Assembly: GCA_014238205.1 (NCBI GenBank)
Contig: JABABM010000001.1
Span: 175,301 to 220,512 of the forward strand
DNA: 45,212 bases
Direction: 5' to 3'
From: Phycisphaerales bacterium
GTDB lineage: Bacteria; Planctomycetota; Phycisphaerae; Phycisphaerales; SM1A02
The notes beneath the pieces were generated by a model, which saw only the letters and a list, made by a program, of their open reading frames with translations, was not told the origin of the DNA and did no database searches. The position numbers and the translations under genes were made by a program. Of this stretch, positions 16,350 to 25,110 are shown piece after piece; the stretch's first letter is position 1, and each line of letters starts with the position of its first letter.

Positions 16350-17147
16350 TCAAGGCGCAGCGTCCGTGTCGACCTCGATCCCGCCGAGGAAGCCCTCCAC
16401 CACGTCATCCTGGCATCGCATCGTCTCACGCCATGAATGGACCTCATCGAGGTTGATATCAGCCTGAAGGACGATGCTGGAGTCGTCAGCCTCGGCGATG
16501 ACTTCTCCTCGTGGCGAAATGATCATGGAGTTTCCATCGTAGGTCAGGTGTGGGTCCGAACCGGTCCTGTTGCATGCCACGACGAAGGCCTGGTTCTCAA
16601 TGGCCCTGGCGATGAGCAGGGCTCTCCAATGGGCGGTTCGTTCCGCCGGCCAACTGGCCCCGATGGTGAAGACCTCGGCTCCGGCTCGCCGGGCCAGTCG
16701 CCAGAGTTCCGGGAACCTGAGGTCATAGCAGATGAGGGGGCAGAGACACGCACCCTCGACATTCCTGAGCAGCAGTCGATCGCCTGCTGCATAGTGCGAA
16801 GCTTCTCCACCGAAGGAGAAGGGATGAATCTTCCTGTAGGAGCCGGCGATGGTTCCATCCGGAGCAACGAGGCTCGCCGTGTTCAAGCCACGCCCGTCGT
16901 CCGCACGTTCAACATGGCCATGCTGCACCCAGCATTCGTATGTTCGTGCAGTACGTGCAGCCCACTCGATGGACGCATCATCACTGATTCGATCGATGTT
17001 GAAGGAGAAGCCCACGTCGCCCAGTTCAGGAAGCAGGACGAGGCCACCCTTTGCGGGCGGATGTTCTGCAAGCATGGCATCCATGGTCACCTGGCTGGCA
17101 ACCTTGTCTTCCCAGGTGATGTCGTACTGGACGATCGTGACGTGCAT
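16350..17147 (-). CDS. Nitrilase-superfamily amidase (omega-amidase/YafV-like)
   Basis: 265-residue carbon-nitrogen hydrolase. The Glu-Lys-Cys triad is visible: E41 in VLLPELGDVGFS, K106 in GSYRKIHPFSFGGE, and C140 in PLICYDLRFPELWR. The PFSFGGE loop after the Lys is characteristic of the omega-amidase (YafV/NIT2-like) group, which hydrolyses alpha-ketoglutaramate and related amides, so that activity is the best guess. No signal peptide. The start is uncertain: ATG 17147 is used, with an in-frame GTG at 17165; no SD is visible, and TACCCT lies 9 nt before the ATG. A strong hairpin isolates it from the gene upstream. Confidence 0.9.
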   Translation of the reverse strand: MHVTIVQYDITWEDKVASQVTMDAMLAEHPPAKGGLVLLPELGDVGFSFNIDRISDDASIEWAARTARTYECWVQHGHVERADDGRGLNTASLVAPDGTIAGSYRKIHPFSFGGEASHYAAGDRLLLRNVEGACLCPLICYDLRFPELWRLARRAGAEVFTIGASWPAERTAHWRALLIARAIENQAFVVACNRTGSDPHLTYDGNSMIISPRGEVIAEADDSSIVLQADINLDEVHSWRETMRCQDDVVEGFLGGIEVDTDAAP

Positions 17148-17169
17148 GACATGTGCAGGGTACACGCAA

Positions 17170-17204
17170 CCACGAGCCCGGCTTCAATGAAGCCGGGCCC
17201 GTGG
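17170..17204 (-). terminator. Strong hairpin terminator after the PEP-CTERM gene
   Basis: Fifteen of sixteen positions pair (17170-17185 with 17189-17204) around a 3-nt loop, 23 nt after the stop of the PEP-CTERM gene. The trailing T-tract is weak (TTGCGTGT), so termination may need help. Its location between two same-strand genes fits a terminator. Confidence 0.7.
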
Positions 17205-17227
17205 TGTGTGGAGAAGTCAGAGAAGAG

Positions 17228-17842
17228 TCACATTCGTCGTCGTCGAGTGCCCGCGACCCCGGCCAGGCCCAGAAGCGCCAGGGCACCTGGCGCCGGAAGT
17301 GTCCTGTACATGAAGCCGGGCCCGAGGTTCCCCGGGTCACCTGCGTAGTGCTGGACTTGATCAAGGATCGAATTGCTTGTTGATTCCGAGAAGGACAACC
17401 ATTCGATGTCCGAGGAGTACTGGACGCTCTGTCCGAAGGTGTATGCATCCTGGGTCCAGTTGTCTGCCAGGATGTAGTAGGTTTCGTTCTTCTTCAGCGG
17501 TGTGAGCGTGACATCGTTGTAGATCATCGAGTTGAACATCGAATCGCCTGAGAGGCCATCTCCGACCTGTGTTGACACCACGAGGCTTCCGTCCGAGTTG
17601 AAGATGCCGATGTTGTGCGCTTCGGAGAGACCTGCCGAGCCCATGTCGAGCACACCAAGATGCGTGACAATCATGTCGTCCAGGGCCCTGAACTGCCAGC
17701 CAACAGCCTTGTTGTAGTTGTATTCAGTTCCAGATCCACTCCACGAAGTGGCCTCGACGAGGTCCGCATGGGCTTGCGTGCCGGTGAGCACCGCGGCAGC
17801 GGAAAGGGCCATGGCAATGCATGTTCGTGATTGAAGTTTCAT
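17228..17842 (-). CDS. Secreted protein with PEP-CTERM-like sorting signal
   Basis: 204 residues. A signal peptide (residues 1-26, with CIAMALSAAAVLTGTQAHA) is followed by a beta-rich domain that resembles secreted DUF4082-type beta-sandwich domains (GWQFRALDDMIVTHLGVLD, AHNIGIFNSDGSLVVS, NETYYILADNW), here only a tentative fit. The last 22 residues have the tripartite layout of an exosortase substrate: PAP motif, hydrophobic GALALLGLAGVAG, basic RRRRM. This predicts processing and export to the surface. It has an AAGGAG site 7 nt before the ATG. The 5' leader contains a hairpin (17863-17888). Confidence 0.85.
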   Translation of the reverse strand: MKLQSRTCIAMALSAAAVLTGTQAHADLVEATSWSGSGTEYNYNKAVGWQFRALDDMIVTHLGVLDMGSAGLSEAHNIGIFNSDGSLVVSTQVGDGLSGDSMFNSMIYNDVTLTPLKKNETYYILADNWTQDAYTFGQSVQYSSDIEWLSFSESTSNSILDQVQHYAGDPGNLGPGFMYRTLPAPGALALLGLAGVAGTRRRRM

Positions 17843-17985
17843 AGTTCATCTCCTTGCTGTCCATGCGGCGGGCACGTATTGCCCGCATCCAAGGGAGAAA
17901 GAAGTGGCGACAGGGCTCATGCGCTTGAAGTCGTCATATTTCCGTATTCGACTCTTCTGCAGTGAAAATGGATAGGGTGCAGGCC

Positions 17986-18843
17986 ATGAACTCACGCCGA
18001 ATCGTGCTCATGGTTGTCCTGGTCGCCTGGTCCCTGTGTACATGGATCATGGGAACACTGCTTGCAGCACTGCTCTTCATGCCTTGGGGACATGAAGAAA
18101 GTGCTGATTTCCCACTCTTCCTGGAACTGCTTTGGCACTGGTTCAACGAGCCCATGTACTGGATCCATTCATGCATCCTCGTGCCCGTGATGATCGGGAC
18201 GCAGGTCCTGTTCCTGTTGCCGATTCTTCCGGTTCGCATGTCGGTCGGGAAATCACGTTCACTTCGAGCCAGTCTCGTGCTGGGTGGCCTTGGAGCCGCC
18301 ATGCTCACGTCGGGTCTTGTGTTGGGCCTCGTGAGCTTCGTGCAACTTCTGGGTGGTTGGATTGACGACATGGACCTGGCCCTTTACTCGGGCTTGGACG
18401 GCCTGGCTGTTCTTGAACCGAAGATGTATGCGTACCCTGGCTTTCTTGTCCCCCTGATCTTCCTGCTCGTGTCCTGGATTCTCTGGAGCCTTGTCCTGAT
18501 GCGTTTCATGCGGCGCGGCCAGCCGATTGATCGCATCGGCAGGCTGACCGGGCTCCTTCTTGCAGGAACCCTCATCGAGATCATCCTGCTGATTCCTCTT
18601 GAAGCCATGGTCCGTCGAAGGGCGGATTGTTACTGCGCAACGGGGAGTTTCCAGGCGTTGATTGGCGGTGTTGCCGCTGCGCTGTGGTTGCTTGGCCCCA
18701 TGGCCTTCCTTGTCCTGCTTCGCCGGCGACCGGCATGGTGGGCACGACACTGCCAGCAGTGTGGCTATGAGAAGGGACCAGGTGCAACGGGCCACTGCCC
18801 GGAGTGCGGCTCTGCCTGGGGAAGGGATTCTGCACCAGCTTGA
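17986..18843 (+). CDS. Membrane protein with C-terminal zinc ribbon
   Basis: 285 residues, no named family recognised. About six hydrophobic segments, including IVLMVVLVAWSLCTWIMG, MIGTQVLFLLPILPV, LGAAMLTSGLVLGLVSF and LVPLIFLLVSWILWSLVL, indicate an inner-membrane protein. The cytosolic C-terminus carries two CxxC knuckles (CQQCGY and CPECGS), a rubredoxin-type zinc ribbon common at the ends of planctomycete membrane proteins. The start at 17986 is supported by AGGG 8 nt upstream; TAGGGT 7 nt before the ATG could equally be a -10. An in-frame GTG at 17962 is an alternative. Confidence 0.75.
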   Translation: MNSRRIVLMVVLVAWSLCTWIMGTLLAALLFMPWGHEESADFPLFLELLWHWFNEPMYWIHSCILVPVMIGTQVLFLLPILPVRMSVGKSRSLRASLVLGGLGAAMLTSGLVLGLVSFVQLLGGWIDDMDLALYSGLDGLAVLEPKMYAYPGFLVPLIFLLVSWILWSLVLMRFMRRGQPIDRIGRLTGLLLAGTLIEIILLIPLEAMVRRRADCYCATGSFQALIGGVAAALWLLGPMAFLVLLRRRPAWWARHCQQCGYEKGPGATGHCPECGSAWGRDSAPA

Positions 18844-18858
18844 GCTTGGGGGGGGAAG

Positions 18859-18932
18859 GGCGACCGACGGGGCTTGAACCCGCGACATCCTGGATCACAA
18901 CCAGGTGCTCTACCAACTGAGCTACGGTCGCC
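18859..18932 (-). tRNA. tRNA-His (GTG)
   Basis: A minus-strand cloverleaf of 74 nt including the extra 5' G(-1) paired with C73, the identity element of histidine tRNA. Acceptor GCGACCG/CGGTCGC, anticodon stem CCTGG/CCAGG with loop TTGTGAT (anticodon GTG), T-arm GCGGG-TTCAAGC-CCCGT region. CCA is not encoded. It lies 15 nt from the convergent membrane-protein gene. Confidence 0.97.
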
Positions 18933-19122
18933 GAAGTGCCGGAAGTGTACCGCCTTGGCCCTTTCCGGGTCCATTGTGGGGTCCGCCTGGTTGCCGGGAT
19001 TTCGGGTGGATTTCATGGTCGATCCGGAGCCGATATGAATGTACACTGCCCCGCTTTCCCGGACGCCGGAGACGTCCAATGGGCTGGAATGGATTCCGCC
19101 GAACCAGGCGAGGAGGTACGGG

Positions 19123-20709
19123 ATGGCATTGTCAGCTGCACAGGACATGCTTACGTTCGAGGGAGTATCCCTGCACTGCAATCTCTCCACGGCGAGGCTT
19201 GTAGAAGAAGCCCTCCGCCGCGGTGAAGGTGTGCTTGCAGCCAACGGTGCCCTGGCCTGTGATACAGGTGAGCGGACCGGCCGGAGCCCCAACGACAAGT
19301 TTCTCGAGGACACCCCCGGGATCCACGACAACATCGCCTGGGGCAGCGTGAATCGCCCCATTACGCCCGAGTTGTTCAGTGAACTGGAATCAAGGGCTCA
19401 CGCGCATCTTTCCAGTCGCGAGGAGCTCTACAGGTTCGATGGATATGCGGGTGCTGACGAGGCGTATCGCCTGGGCGTATCCGTCGTGACCGAGGAGGCC
19501 TGGCACGCCCTGTTCGCCTCGACACTCTTCATCAAGACTTCCCCTGAATCCCATGCAGACTTCTCCCCCGACTGGTGCATCATCAATGCATGCAACCTCC
19601 GAATCGAGGACTGGGAGGACCTGGGACTCAACTCGGAAGCATGCGTCATCCAGTCGATTGAACAGAAGAAGGTCATCATCATCGGGATCAAGTATGCCGG
19701 CGAGATCAAGAAGTCGATCTTCTATGCCATGAACTACGACATGCCCGAGTGCGAAGTCTTCCCGATGCACTGCTCGGCGAACGTCGATGCATCCGACGAA
19801 ACGAATGTTGCACTGTTCTTCGGACTTTCCGGCACGGGCAAGACGACCCTGTCGGCTGATCCGGATCGTCCACTCATCGGGGATGATGAACACGGCTGGT
19901 CGAATGACGGTGTGTTCAACTTCGAAGGCGGCTGTTATGCCAAGTGCATTCACCTCTCCGAGGAGACGGAGCCGCAGATCTGGAACGCCATTCGATTCGG
20001 TTCCGTACTTGAGAACACGGTCCTTGACGAGGAAACTCGTGTCCCGGATTACGACGATGGTTCAAAGACGGAAAACACGAGGGTGACCTATCCGGTCAAT
20101 TACATACCCGATGCCCGCATTCCATCGATGGGGGGGCATCCCAAGAACGTCATCTTCCTTGCTGCAGATGCCTTCGGCGTACTCCCACCCGTGAGCAGGC
20201 TTTCACGAGAGCAGGCGATGTACTACTTCATCAACGGCTATACGTCGAAACTCGCAGGGACCGAGGCGGGCGTCACGGAACCAACACCGAACTTCAGTCC
20301 CTGCTACGGAGGCCCATTCCTGCCCCGTGAGCCGATGGTGTATGCCGACTGGCTTGCTCGGCGTGTCGATGAGCATGCTGTGGATGTATGGCTCCTGAAC
20401 ACGGGGTGGACTGGAGGGGCCTATGGAACAGGTCATCGCTTCTCCCTGAAGTACACCAGAGCCTTCGTAACGGCCATCCTGGATGGAACACTTCGCAGCG
20501 TTGATTACATCGAGGACCCGATTTTCGGCCTTTCAATGCCGAAATCAGCTCCGAGTGTTCCCAGTGACGTACTTCATCCAAGGACGACCTGGGATGACAA
20601 GGATGCCTACGATGCCCAGGCACGGACATTGGCAGGCCTCTTCCGGGAAAATGATGGCAAATACGACCTCACAGACGAGGTCAGGCAGGCCGGCCCCGGG
20701 GCCACTTGA
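19123..20709 (+). CDS. pckA: Phosphoenolpyruvate carboxykinase (ATP)
   Basis: 528-residue cytoplasmic enzyme converting oxaloacetate and ATP to PEP and CO2, the gateway of gluconeogenesis. All hallmark blocks are present: TGERTGRSPNDKF, the Walker A-like kinase loop FGLSGTGKTTLS, the metal site GDDEHGW, NFEGGCYAK, and NTGWTGGAYGTGHR. Length is normal for the ATP-type enzyme. The start at 19123 is fixed by a perfect AGGAGG site 7 nt upstream; an earlier in-frame ATG at 19039 would add residues foreign to the family. It is a single-gene unit, with a 190-nt upstream region shared with tRNA-His. Confidence 0.98.
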   Translation: MALSAAQDMLTFEGVSLHCNLSTARLVEEALRRGEGVLAANGALACDTGERTGRSPNDKFLEDTPGIHDNIAWGSVNRPITPELFSELESRAHAHLSSREELYRFDGYAGADEAYRLGVSVVTEEAWHALFASTLFIKTSPESHADFSPDWCIINACNLRIEDWEDLGLNSEACVIQSIEQKKVIIIGIKYAGEIKKSIFYAMNYDMPECEVFPMHCSANVDASDETNVALFFGLSGTGKTTLSADPDRPLIGDDEHGWSNDGVFNFEGGCYAKCIHLSEETEPQIWNAIRFGSVLENTVLDEETRVPDYDDGSKTENTRVTYPVNYIPDARIPSMGGHPKNVIFLAADAFGVLPPVSRLSREQAMYYFINGYTSKLAGTEAGVTEPTPNFSPCYGGPFLPREPMVYADWLARRVDEHAVDVWLLNTGWTGGAYGTGHRFSLKYTRAFVTAILDGTLRSVDYIEDPIFGLSMPKSAPSVPSDVLHPRTTWDDKDAYDAQARTLAGLFRENDGKYDLTDEVRQAGPGAT

Positions 20710-20715
20710 CCCACC

Positions 20716-20735
20716 CTGGACCTTTCGAAAGTCCT
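20716..20735 (+). terminator. Small hairpin after pckA
   Basis: GGACCTTTCGAAAGTCC folds into a hairpin with one bulged base around 20718-20734 just after the pckA stop and is followed by TATAAATCC. It may end pckA transcription weakly. The TATAAA at 20735-20740 is also a possible -10 for the next gene, but no -35 at proper spacing was found. Confidence 0.35.
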
Positions 20736-20916
20736 ATAAATCCCGATTCCTGGCTACGCCTGCCTTGTTTTGAGCTGGCGTGGTTCAACTATGCAACCTG
20801 TGTTCGTTGAAATGGACTATGCCGGTGAAGACGGTCCTGCTTCCGAACGATGTACACGGTGGAGCGGGCTCAGGGCGTGCCCGCCGATGGAACGAAACAG
20901 TACCGAGGGATCGAGT

Positions 20917-21498
20917 ATGAAACTCTTCGAGAAAGATGTCCTGACAACCGGCGAAGTCGCGAAGCTCTGCAATGTTGCATCACGCACCGTAAGCAAGTGG
21001 TTCGACTCCGGTCAGATCAAGGGATACCGGATCCCCGGTTCCAAGGACCGACGCATACCAGTCGCCAACCTCATCACCTTCATGAAGGATCATGGCATCC
21101 CACTTGATGGGCTCATGTCCGGGAACCCCCGGGTCCTGATCGTCGATGGCGATGAGAACGTGGTCAACACGTTGCAGGACGTGCTCCAGAAGGAGACGAG
21201 CTACGAGGTTCGCGGATGCGAATCGATGTTCGCCGCCGGGATGGAGTGCGAACGATTCCGACCGCATGTTCTTCTTGTCGATGTTCACATGGACGAGCAG
21301 GGCGTGACCGAGTTCAGGAACTGGCTACGCAAGAGCGACGACTATGCCGGAACCAGGCTCATTGCCATGAGCAACCAGATCACCGACGGCCAGGCAACGG
21401 CGTTGACCCAGCAGGGCTGGGATGGCACGTTGAAAAAGCCGTTTACCGTTCGCCAACTCGTTGAATCCATCGAGACAGCGAACGCCATCGTGTATTGA
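20917..21498 (+). CDS. Regulator with N-terminal excisionase-type HTH and C-terminal receiver domain
   Basis: 193 residues. The N-terminus is a MerR/excisionase-type winged helix (VLTTGEVAKLCNVASRTVSK, then RIPGSKDRRIPVANLITFM), as in BldC-like DNA-binding domains. Residues 68-193 form a receiver domain: PRVLIVDGDENVV (acidic pair), HVLLVDVHMDE (phosphoacceptor Asp in VLLVD), AMSNQ, and LKKPF (conserved Lys). The order HTH-receiver is the reverse of most response regulators. The start has a GAGGG site 8 nt upstream; the preceding 200 nt hold no gene. No histidine kinase is nearby, so it is an orphan regulator whose targets are unknown. Confidence 0.85.
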   Translation: MKLFEKDVLTTGEVAKLCNVASRTVSKWFDSGQIKGYRIPGSKDRRIPVANLITFMKDHGIPLDGLMSGNPRVLIVDGDENVVNTLQDVLQKETSYEVRGCESMFAAGMECERFRPHVLLVDVHMDEQGVTEFRNWLRKSDDYAGTRLIAMSNQITDGQATALTQQGWDGTLKKPFTVRQLVESIETANAIVY

Positions 21499-21520
21499 CA
21501 CGAGATACAAGTCCTCTTCA

Positions 21521-21601
21521 TACGCTCCCAGAGCGTACATTGCATCCAGTTGCGGCCCACTCTCTTCCGGGGGTGGGCCGCTGTACGCGCCCGTGGCGTA
21601 C
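21521..21601 (+). promoter_or_regulatory. Three consecutive hairpins upstream of nadE
   Basis: The 112-nt gap before nadE contains three tandem inverted repeats: 21521-21527/21531-21537 (TACGCTC/GAGCGTA), 21552-21560/21573-21581 (GCGGCCCAC/GTGGGCCGC), and 21583-21588/21596-21601 (GTACGC/GCGTAC). The middle one resembles a terminator stem for the upstream regulator gene but has no T-tract. The last overlaps the putative nadE -10 box. GCGTACA occurs in both outer repeats, which could mark a shared protein-binding site. Confidence 0.45.
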
Positions 21602-21604
21602 AAT
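21599..21604 (+). promoter_or_regulatory. -10-like TACAAT box, leaderless start of nadE
   Basis: TACAAT ends 6 nt before the GTG start codon at 21611. No SD precedes the start and no -35 is seen at 17 +/- 1 nt. Confidence 0.5.
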
Positions 21605-21610
21605 CTTCAC

Positions 21611-23314
21611 GTGAAGATTGCCCTGGCCCATATCGATCCGATCATCGGCGACATCAACGCCAACCGGGACAAGGTTCTCGATGCACTCGAGGATGCACGC
21701 GGGCAGGATGCACGCATCCTGCTCTGCCCGGAACTGGTGATCTGCGGCTATCCGCCCAGGGACCTGCTCCTTCGATCAGGCTTCGTCGAGGCTTGTGAAC
21801 ACGCCGTCAAGTCGATCGCAGAACAGACCGGCGACTGCTGTGTCATCGTCGGATCACCTCGGCGTCTGGAATCCGGCGGATTCGCCAACAGCGCCTTTGT
21901 CTGCCAAGGCGGCTCCATCCAGGCAATCGCAGACAAGCAGTTGCTTCCCGGATACGACGTGTTCGATGAGGATCGCTACTTCAAGCCCGGTCTCAGGGCT
22001 TGTGAGTGTCGACTTGATGGAGTTCACATCGGTGTATTGCTCTGCGAGGATGCATGGCAGGCTCGTGATGTAACAAGTGGTGACCGCTACTCGATGAACC
22101 CGGTCGCAGACCTTGCCGCGGCAGGTGTCCGCCTGCTCCTGGTTCCCAGCGCATCACCATTCATCGTCGGGAAGCATGCACGCCATGCCGCCGAGATTGT
22201 TCGACTTGCTTCAAGGCATGAACTGGCCGTTGCGGTCGTGAACCAGCACGGTGCCAATGACGACCTGGTCTTCAATGGCGAAGCCTTCCTGGTCGATGAG
22301 GCTGGTCGGATGTTGTTCGCACGGGGTGAGTTCAACAAATCCACGAACCGTGTCGACGTCATCGACATCGAGGATGACGAGCCGATCACGATGTCGGATC
22401 TGCCTGACGACGAAGCCAGGTACCACGCCTTGACCAGTGGCGTGGAGGGCTACATGCGAAAGACCGGGCATGGAGAGGCGATCATCGGGCTCAGTGGAGG
22501 CATCGATTCGGCGCTCACGGCAACCATCGCTGTTGGAGCGATCGGCCCGGATCGTGTGACTGGTGTTCTCATGCCATCGCGATATTCCTCGGCGGGCTCT
22601 CGCACCGATGCAATCGAACTTGCGGATCGACTCGGTATCAGCAGCCGCATCGAGTTGCCCATAGATTCCCTGCATGCCGGCGTGGTCGACGTGATCGAGG
22701 CGTCGGGTGAATCCGTCGAGGGTCTGACCGACCAGAACATCCAGGCACGGATTCGAGGTCTGCTCCTGATGGCACTGGCCAATGAACGAAAGGCACTTGT
22801 CCTCTCCACAGGCAATAAATCCGAGCTGGCCATGGGCTATGCCACGCTGTATGGAGACATGAATGGTGCCGTAGCCGTACTCGGCGATCTCTACAAGATC
22901 CAAGTCCAGTCGATGGCCAGGTGGATCAATTCCTCGCCGGGGCGGGCGGGGTTTGCATCGCCACCGATACCCGATGCCTCCATCACCAAGCCACCTTCGG
23001 CAGAACTGGCACCCGACCAGGTCGACGAGGACAGCCTGCCTGCCTACGGAGTCCTCGATGATGTACTGAGGCGTCTGGTCGATCAGGAGCAGTCGGTGAA
23101 GCAGGTCCAGGATGAAACGGATCATGATCCGGAACTCGTCGCCCGCATTGCCCGCCAACTGGACATGTCCCAGTACAAGCGAGATCAGGCGGCCGTGATA
23201 CTCAAGACCTCGCCGCGAGCCTTCGGCCGTGGCCGACCCTGGCCGCTGGTTGCTCGTGATACCTCGGGCAGCGTGGCATCGACTTCGCCGCGGACATCGG
23301 ATCGATCCGTATAA
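21611..23314 (+). CDS. nadE: Glutamine-dependent NAD+ synthetase
   Basis: 567-residue two-domain enzyme that amidates deamido-NAD using glutamine, the last step of NAD synthesis. The N-terminal nitrilase-type glutaminase domain has its triad at E41 (LLCPELVICGYPPRD), K109 (ADKQLLPGYDVFDE) and C145 (VLLCEDAWQ). The C-terminal ATP-pyrophosphatase domain has the P-loop GLSGGIDSALTA (around residue 294) and STGNKSELAMGYATLYGDMN. The GTG at 21611 is chosen because MKIALAHIDPIIGD is the family N-terminus; upstream in-frame codons encode non-family residues. The stop codon overlaps the mutL -10 box. Confidence 0.97.
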   Translation: MKIALAHIDPIIGDINANRDKVLDALEDARGQDARILLCPELVICGYPPRDLLLRSGFVEACEHAVKSIAEQTGDCCVIVGSPRRLESGGFANSAFVCQGGSIQAIADKQLLPGYDVFDEDRYFKPGLRACECRLDGVHIGVLLCEDAWQARDVTSGDRYSMNPVADLAAAGVRLLLVPSASPFIVGKHARHAAEIVRLASRHELAVAVVNQHGANDDLVFNGEAFLVDEAGRMLFARGEFNKSTNRVDVIDIEDDEPITMSDLPDDEARYHALTSGVEGYMRKTGHGEAIIGLSGGIDSALTATIAVGAIGPDRVTGVLMPSRYSSAGSRTDAIELADRLGISSRIELPIDSLHAGVVDVIEASGESVEGLTDQNIQARIRGLLLMALANERKALVLSTGNKSELAMGYATLYGDMNGAVAVLGDLYKIQVQSMARWINSSPGRAGFASPPIPDASITKPPSAELAPDQVDEDSLPAYGVLDDVLRRLVDQEQSVKQVQDETDHDPELVARIARQLDMSQYKRDQAAVILKTSPRAFGRGRPWPLVARDTSGSVASTSPRTSDRSV

Positions 23315-23315
23315 T
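23310..23315 (+). promoter_or_regulatory. -10 box TATAAT, leaderless start of mutL
   Basis: A consensus TATAAT ends 7 nt before the mutL ATG at 23323 and includes the TAA stop of nadE. No SD precedes mutL. It would give an mRNA beginning at or next to the start codon. Confidence 0.6.
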
Positions 23316-23322
23316 CCCCCGC

Positions 23323-25110
23323 ATGCCCATTCGCACGCTCCCGCCGCTGCTGATCAATCAAATCGCGGCCGGTGAAGTCGTCGAGCGACCGGCAAATGTC
23401 GCCAAGGAACTCGTCGAGAACTCGATCGATGCCGGTGCATCCCGCATCGAGGTGCTTGTCGAGAGTGGGGGATGTGACCGACTGCGAGTCAGTGATGACG
23501 GGTGTGGGATTCCCTTTGATGAACTGCACCTGGCCGTGGCCGCACATGCAACGAGCAAGATCGATGCACTCGAGGACCTTGATCGGATTGCTTCGATGGG
23601 ATTCCGTGGCGAAGCCCTTGCATCCATCGGGGCCGTGTCCCGGTTGCACCTGGCAAGCCGTACGGCTTCCTCCGAAGCGGGAGGATCTATCACCATCGAA
23701 GGTGAACTCGTTGAAGGACCAGTCCCGATCGGTTGTCCGCCGGGAACGACGGTGGATGTCCAGCAGCTCTTTGCGCGCACTCCGGCACGGAGGAAGTTTC
23801 TCAAGTCGGAGGGGGCCGAGACCCGTCGCATCCGTGAAACAGTACAGCGGCTTGCCCTGTCTCATCCTGGCATTGCCTTCACCGTTGCTTCCGGGGGACG
23901 GATCCTCATGGAACTGGCCGCCCGGAGCGAACCTGCAGAACGTGTCATCGATGTACTTGGAAAGGAACTTCGACCGGAACTGCTCGAGGTCGAGGTCGAG
24001 CGGGACGGGGTGTCGCTCTGGGGACTGGTTGGTCGACCATCCATTGCACGGCCGACCTCACGTCATCTCCAGTTGTTCCTCAATGGCAGGCCCATCGTCG
24101 ATCGATCACTGGTCCATGCGATCCGGGAGGCCTACCGTGGCCTCATCGATCCTGGACGTACCCCGACCGCGATCATGTACCTCGATATCGATCCAGCGAG
24201 GGTCGATGTCAACGTCCATCCGACGAAGTCGGAGGTCCGTTTCAGGGATGACCGGCTGATCTACTCGGTCCTGAGGCATGCCATCATGGACAGGCTTGCC
24301 GCGGCCGATCTCACTCCGGCCCTGCGTATCGATGATGACCCCGCTTCCAGGGCAGCCCTGCTTCCGAGTCGGGGCGTGGAACGTGCCTTCGGAGCAGGAG
24401 GCGGTCCTGGTCGCGAACAACGACCGTGGACACCGGTTCCAGGCCAGGGACCTCGAGGGTTCGATGCCAATGAGGCACGCATGGAGATGGAGACCCCGGT
24501 GCCCGGCTCACCGCCACTGCTGGCGACCACTCCTGCTGTTCCGGTCATGCAGGTCCATGGCAGTTACATCGTCGCCGAAGATGAAGATGGAGTACTCATC
24601 ATCGATCAGCATGCACTTCATGAGCGGATCATGTTCCGGACACTGCTTGACCGTGTGACCCGGGGAACGCTCGATTCGCAACGCATGTTGTCACCGATCG
24701 TCGTCGATGTCGACGCTCTGCAGATGGAAGGACTCGAGCGGGTAGGTCCACTGCTTGTGAAGCTCGGCATCGAAGCAGAGCCCCTTGGACTTCATGCGGT
24801 CGGTATTCATGCCTTCCCGGTACTTCTGCTTGAACGACGGGTCGACCCGGTCGAGTTCATGGGTGAACTTCTTGCGAAGGCTGGAACCGGCGCTCTTCCA
24901 CCTGACGAGGAAACAGCCCTGCAGGAAACACTTGACATGATGTCCTGCCGGGCAGCCGTGAAGGCCGGGGATCACCTCAATGAAACCGAGATGGCTGACC
25001 TGCTCCGGCAGCGGGATCTCGTTGAACGATCCAGCCGATGCCCACATGGTCGACCCACAACGCTGCGACTTTCCATCGAGGATCTCGAGAAGCAGTTCGG
25101 TCGTCGTTAG
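23323..25110 (+). CDS. mutL: DNA mismatch repair protein MutL
   Basis: 595-residue MutL. The N-terminal GHKL ATPase carries ELVENSIDAGAS, VSDDGCGIPF, AAHATSKI and GFRGEALASIGAV. After a Pro/Gly-rich linker (about 345-400) the C-terminal dimerisation/endonuclease domain shows IIDQHALHERIMF (Asp428, Glu434), SCRAAVKAGDHLN, and CPHGRPT near the end. These motifs mark the nicking-endonuclease type of MutL found in bacteria without MutH. One deviation: the last Glu of DQHA(x)2E(x)4E is Arg439. It overlaps the convergent moaD by 4 nt. Confidence 0.97.
   Translation: MPIRTLPPLLINQIAAGEVVERPANVAKELVENSIDAGASRIEVLVESGGCDRLRVSDDGCGIPFDELHLAVAAHATSKIDALEDLDRIASMGFRGEALASIGAVSRLHLASRTASSEAGGSITIEGELVEGPVPIGCPPGTTVDVQQLFARTPARRKFLKSEGAETRRIRETVQRLALSHPGIAFTVASGGRILMELAARSEPAERVIDVLGKELRPELLEVEVERDGVSLWGLVGRPSIARPTSRHLQLFLNGRPIVDRSLVHAIREAYRGLIDPGRTPTAIMYLDIDPARVDVNVHPTKSEVRFRDDRLIYSVLRHAIMDRLAAADLTPALRIDDDPASRAALLPSRGVERAFGAGGGPGREQRPWTPVPGQGPRGFDANEARMEMETPVPGSPPLLATTPAVPVMQVHGSYIVAEDEDGVLIIDQHALHERIMFRTLLDRVTRGTLDSQRMLSPIVVDVDALQMEGLERVGPLLVKLGIEAEPLGLHAVGIHAFPVLLLERRVDPVEFMGELLAKAGTGALPPDEETALQETLDMMSCRAAVKAGDHLNETEMADLLRQRDLVERSSRCPHGRPTTLRLSIEDLEKQFGRR

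Noticed and set aside
20706..20740. TTGACC...TATAAA promoter upstream of the HTH-receiver gene
   Set aside because: The spacer is 23 nt, too long for a sigma-70 promoter.
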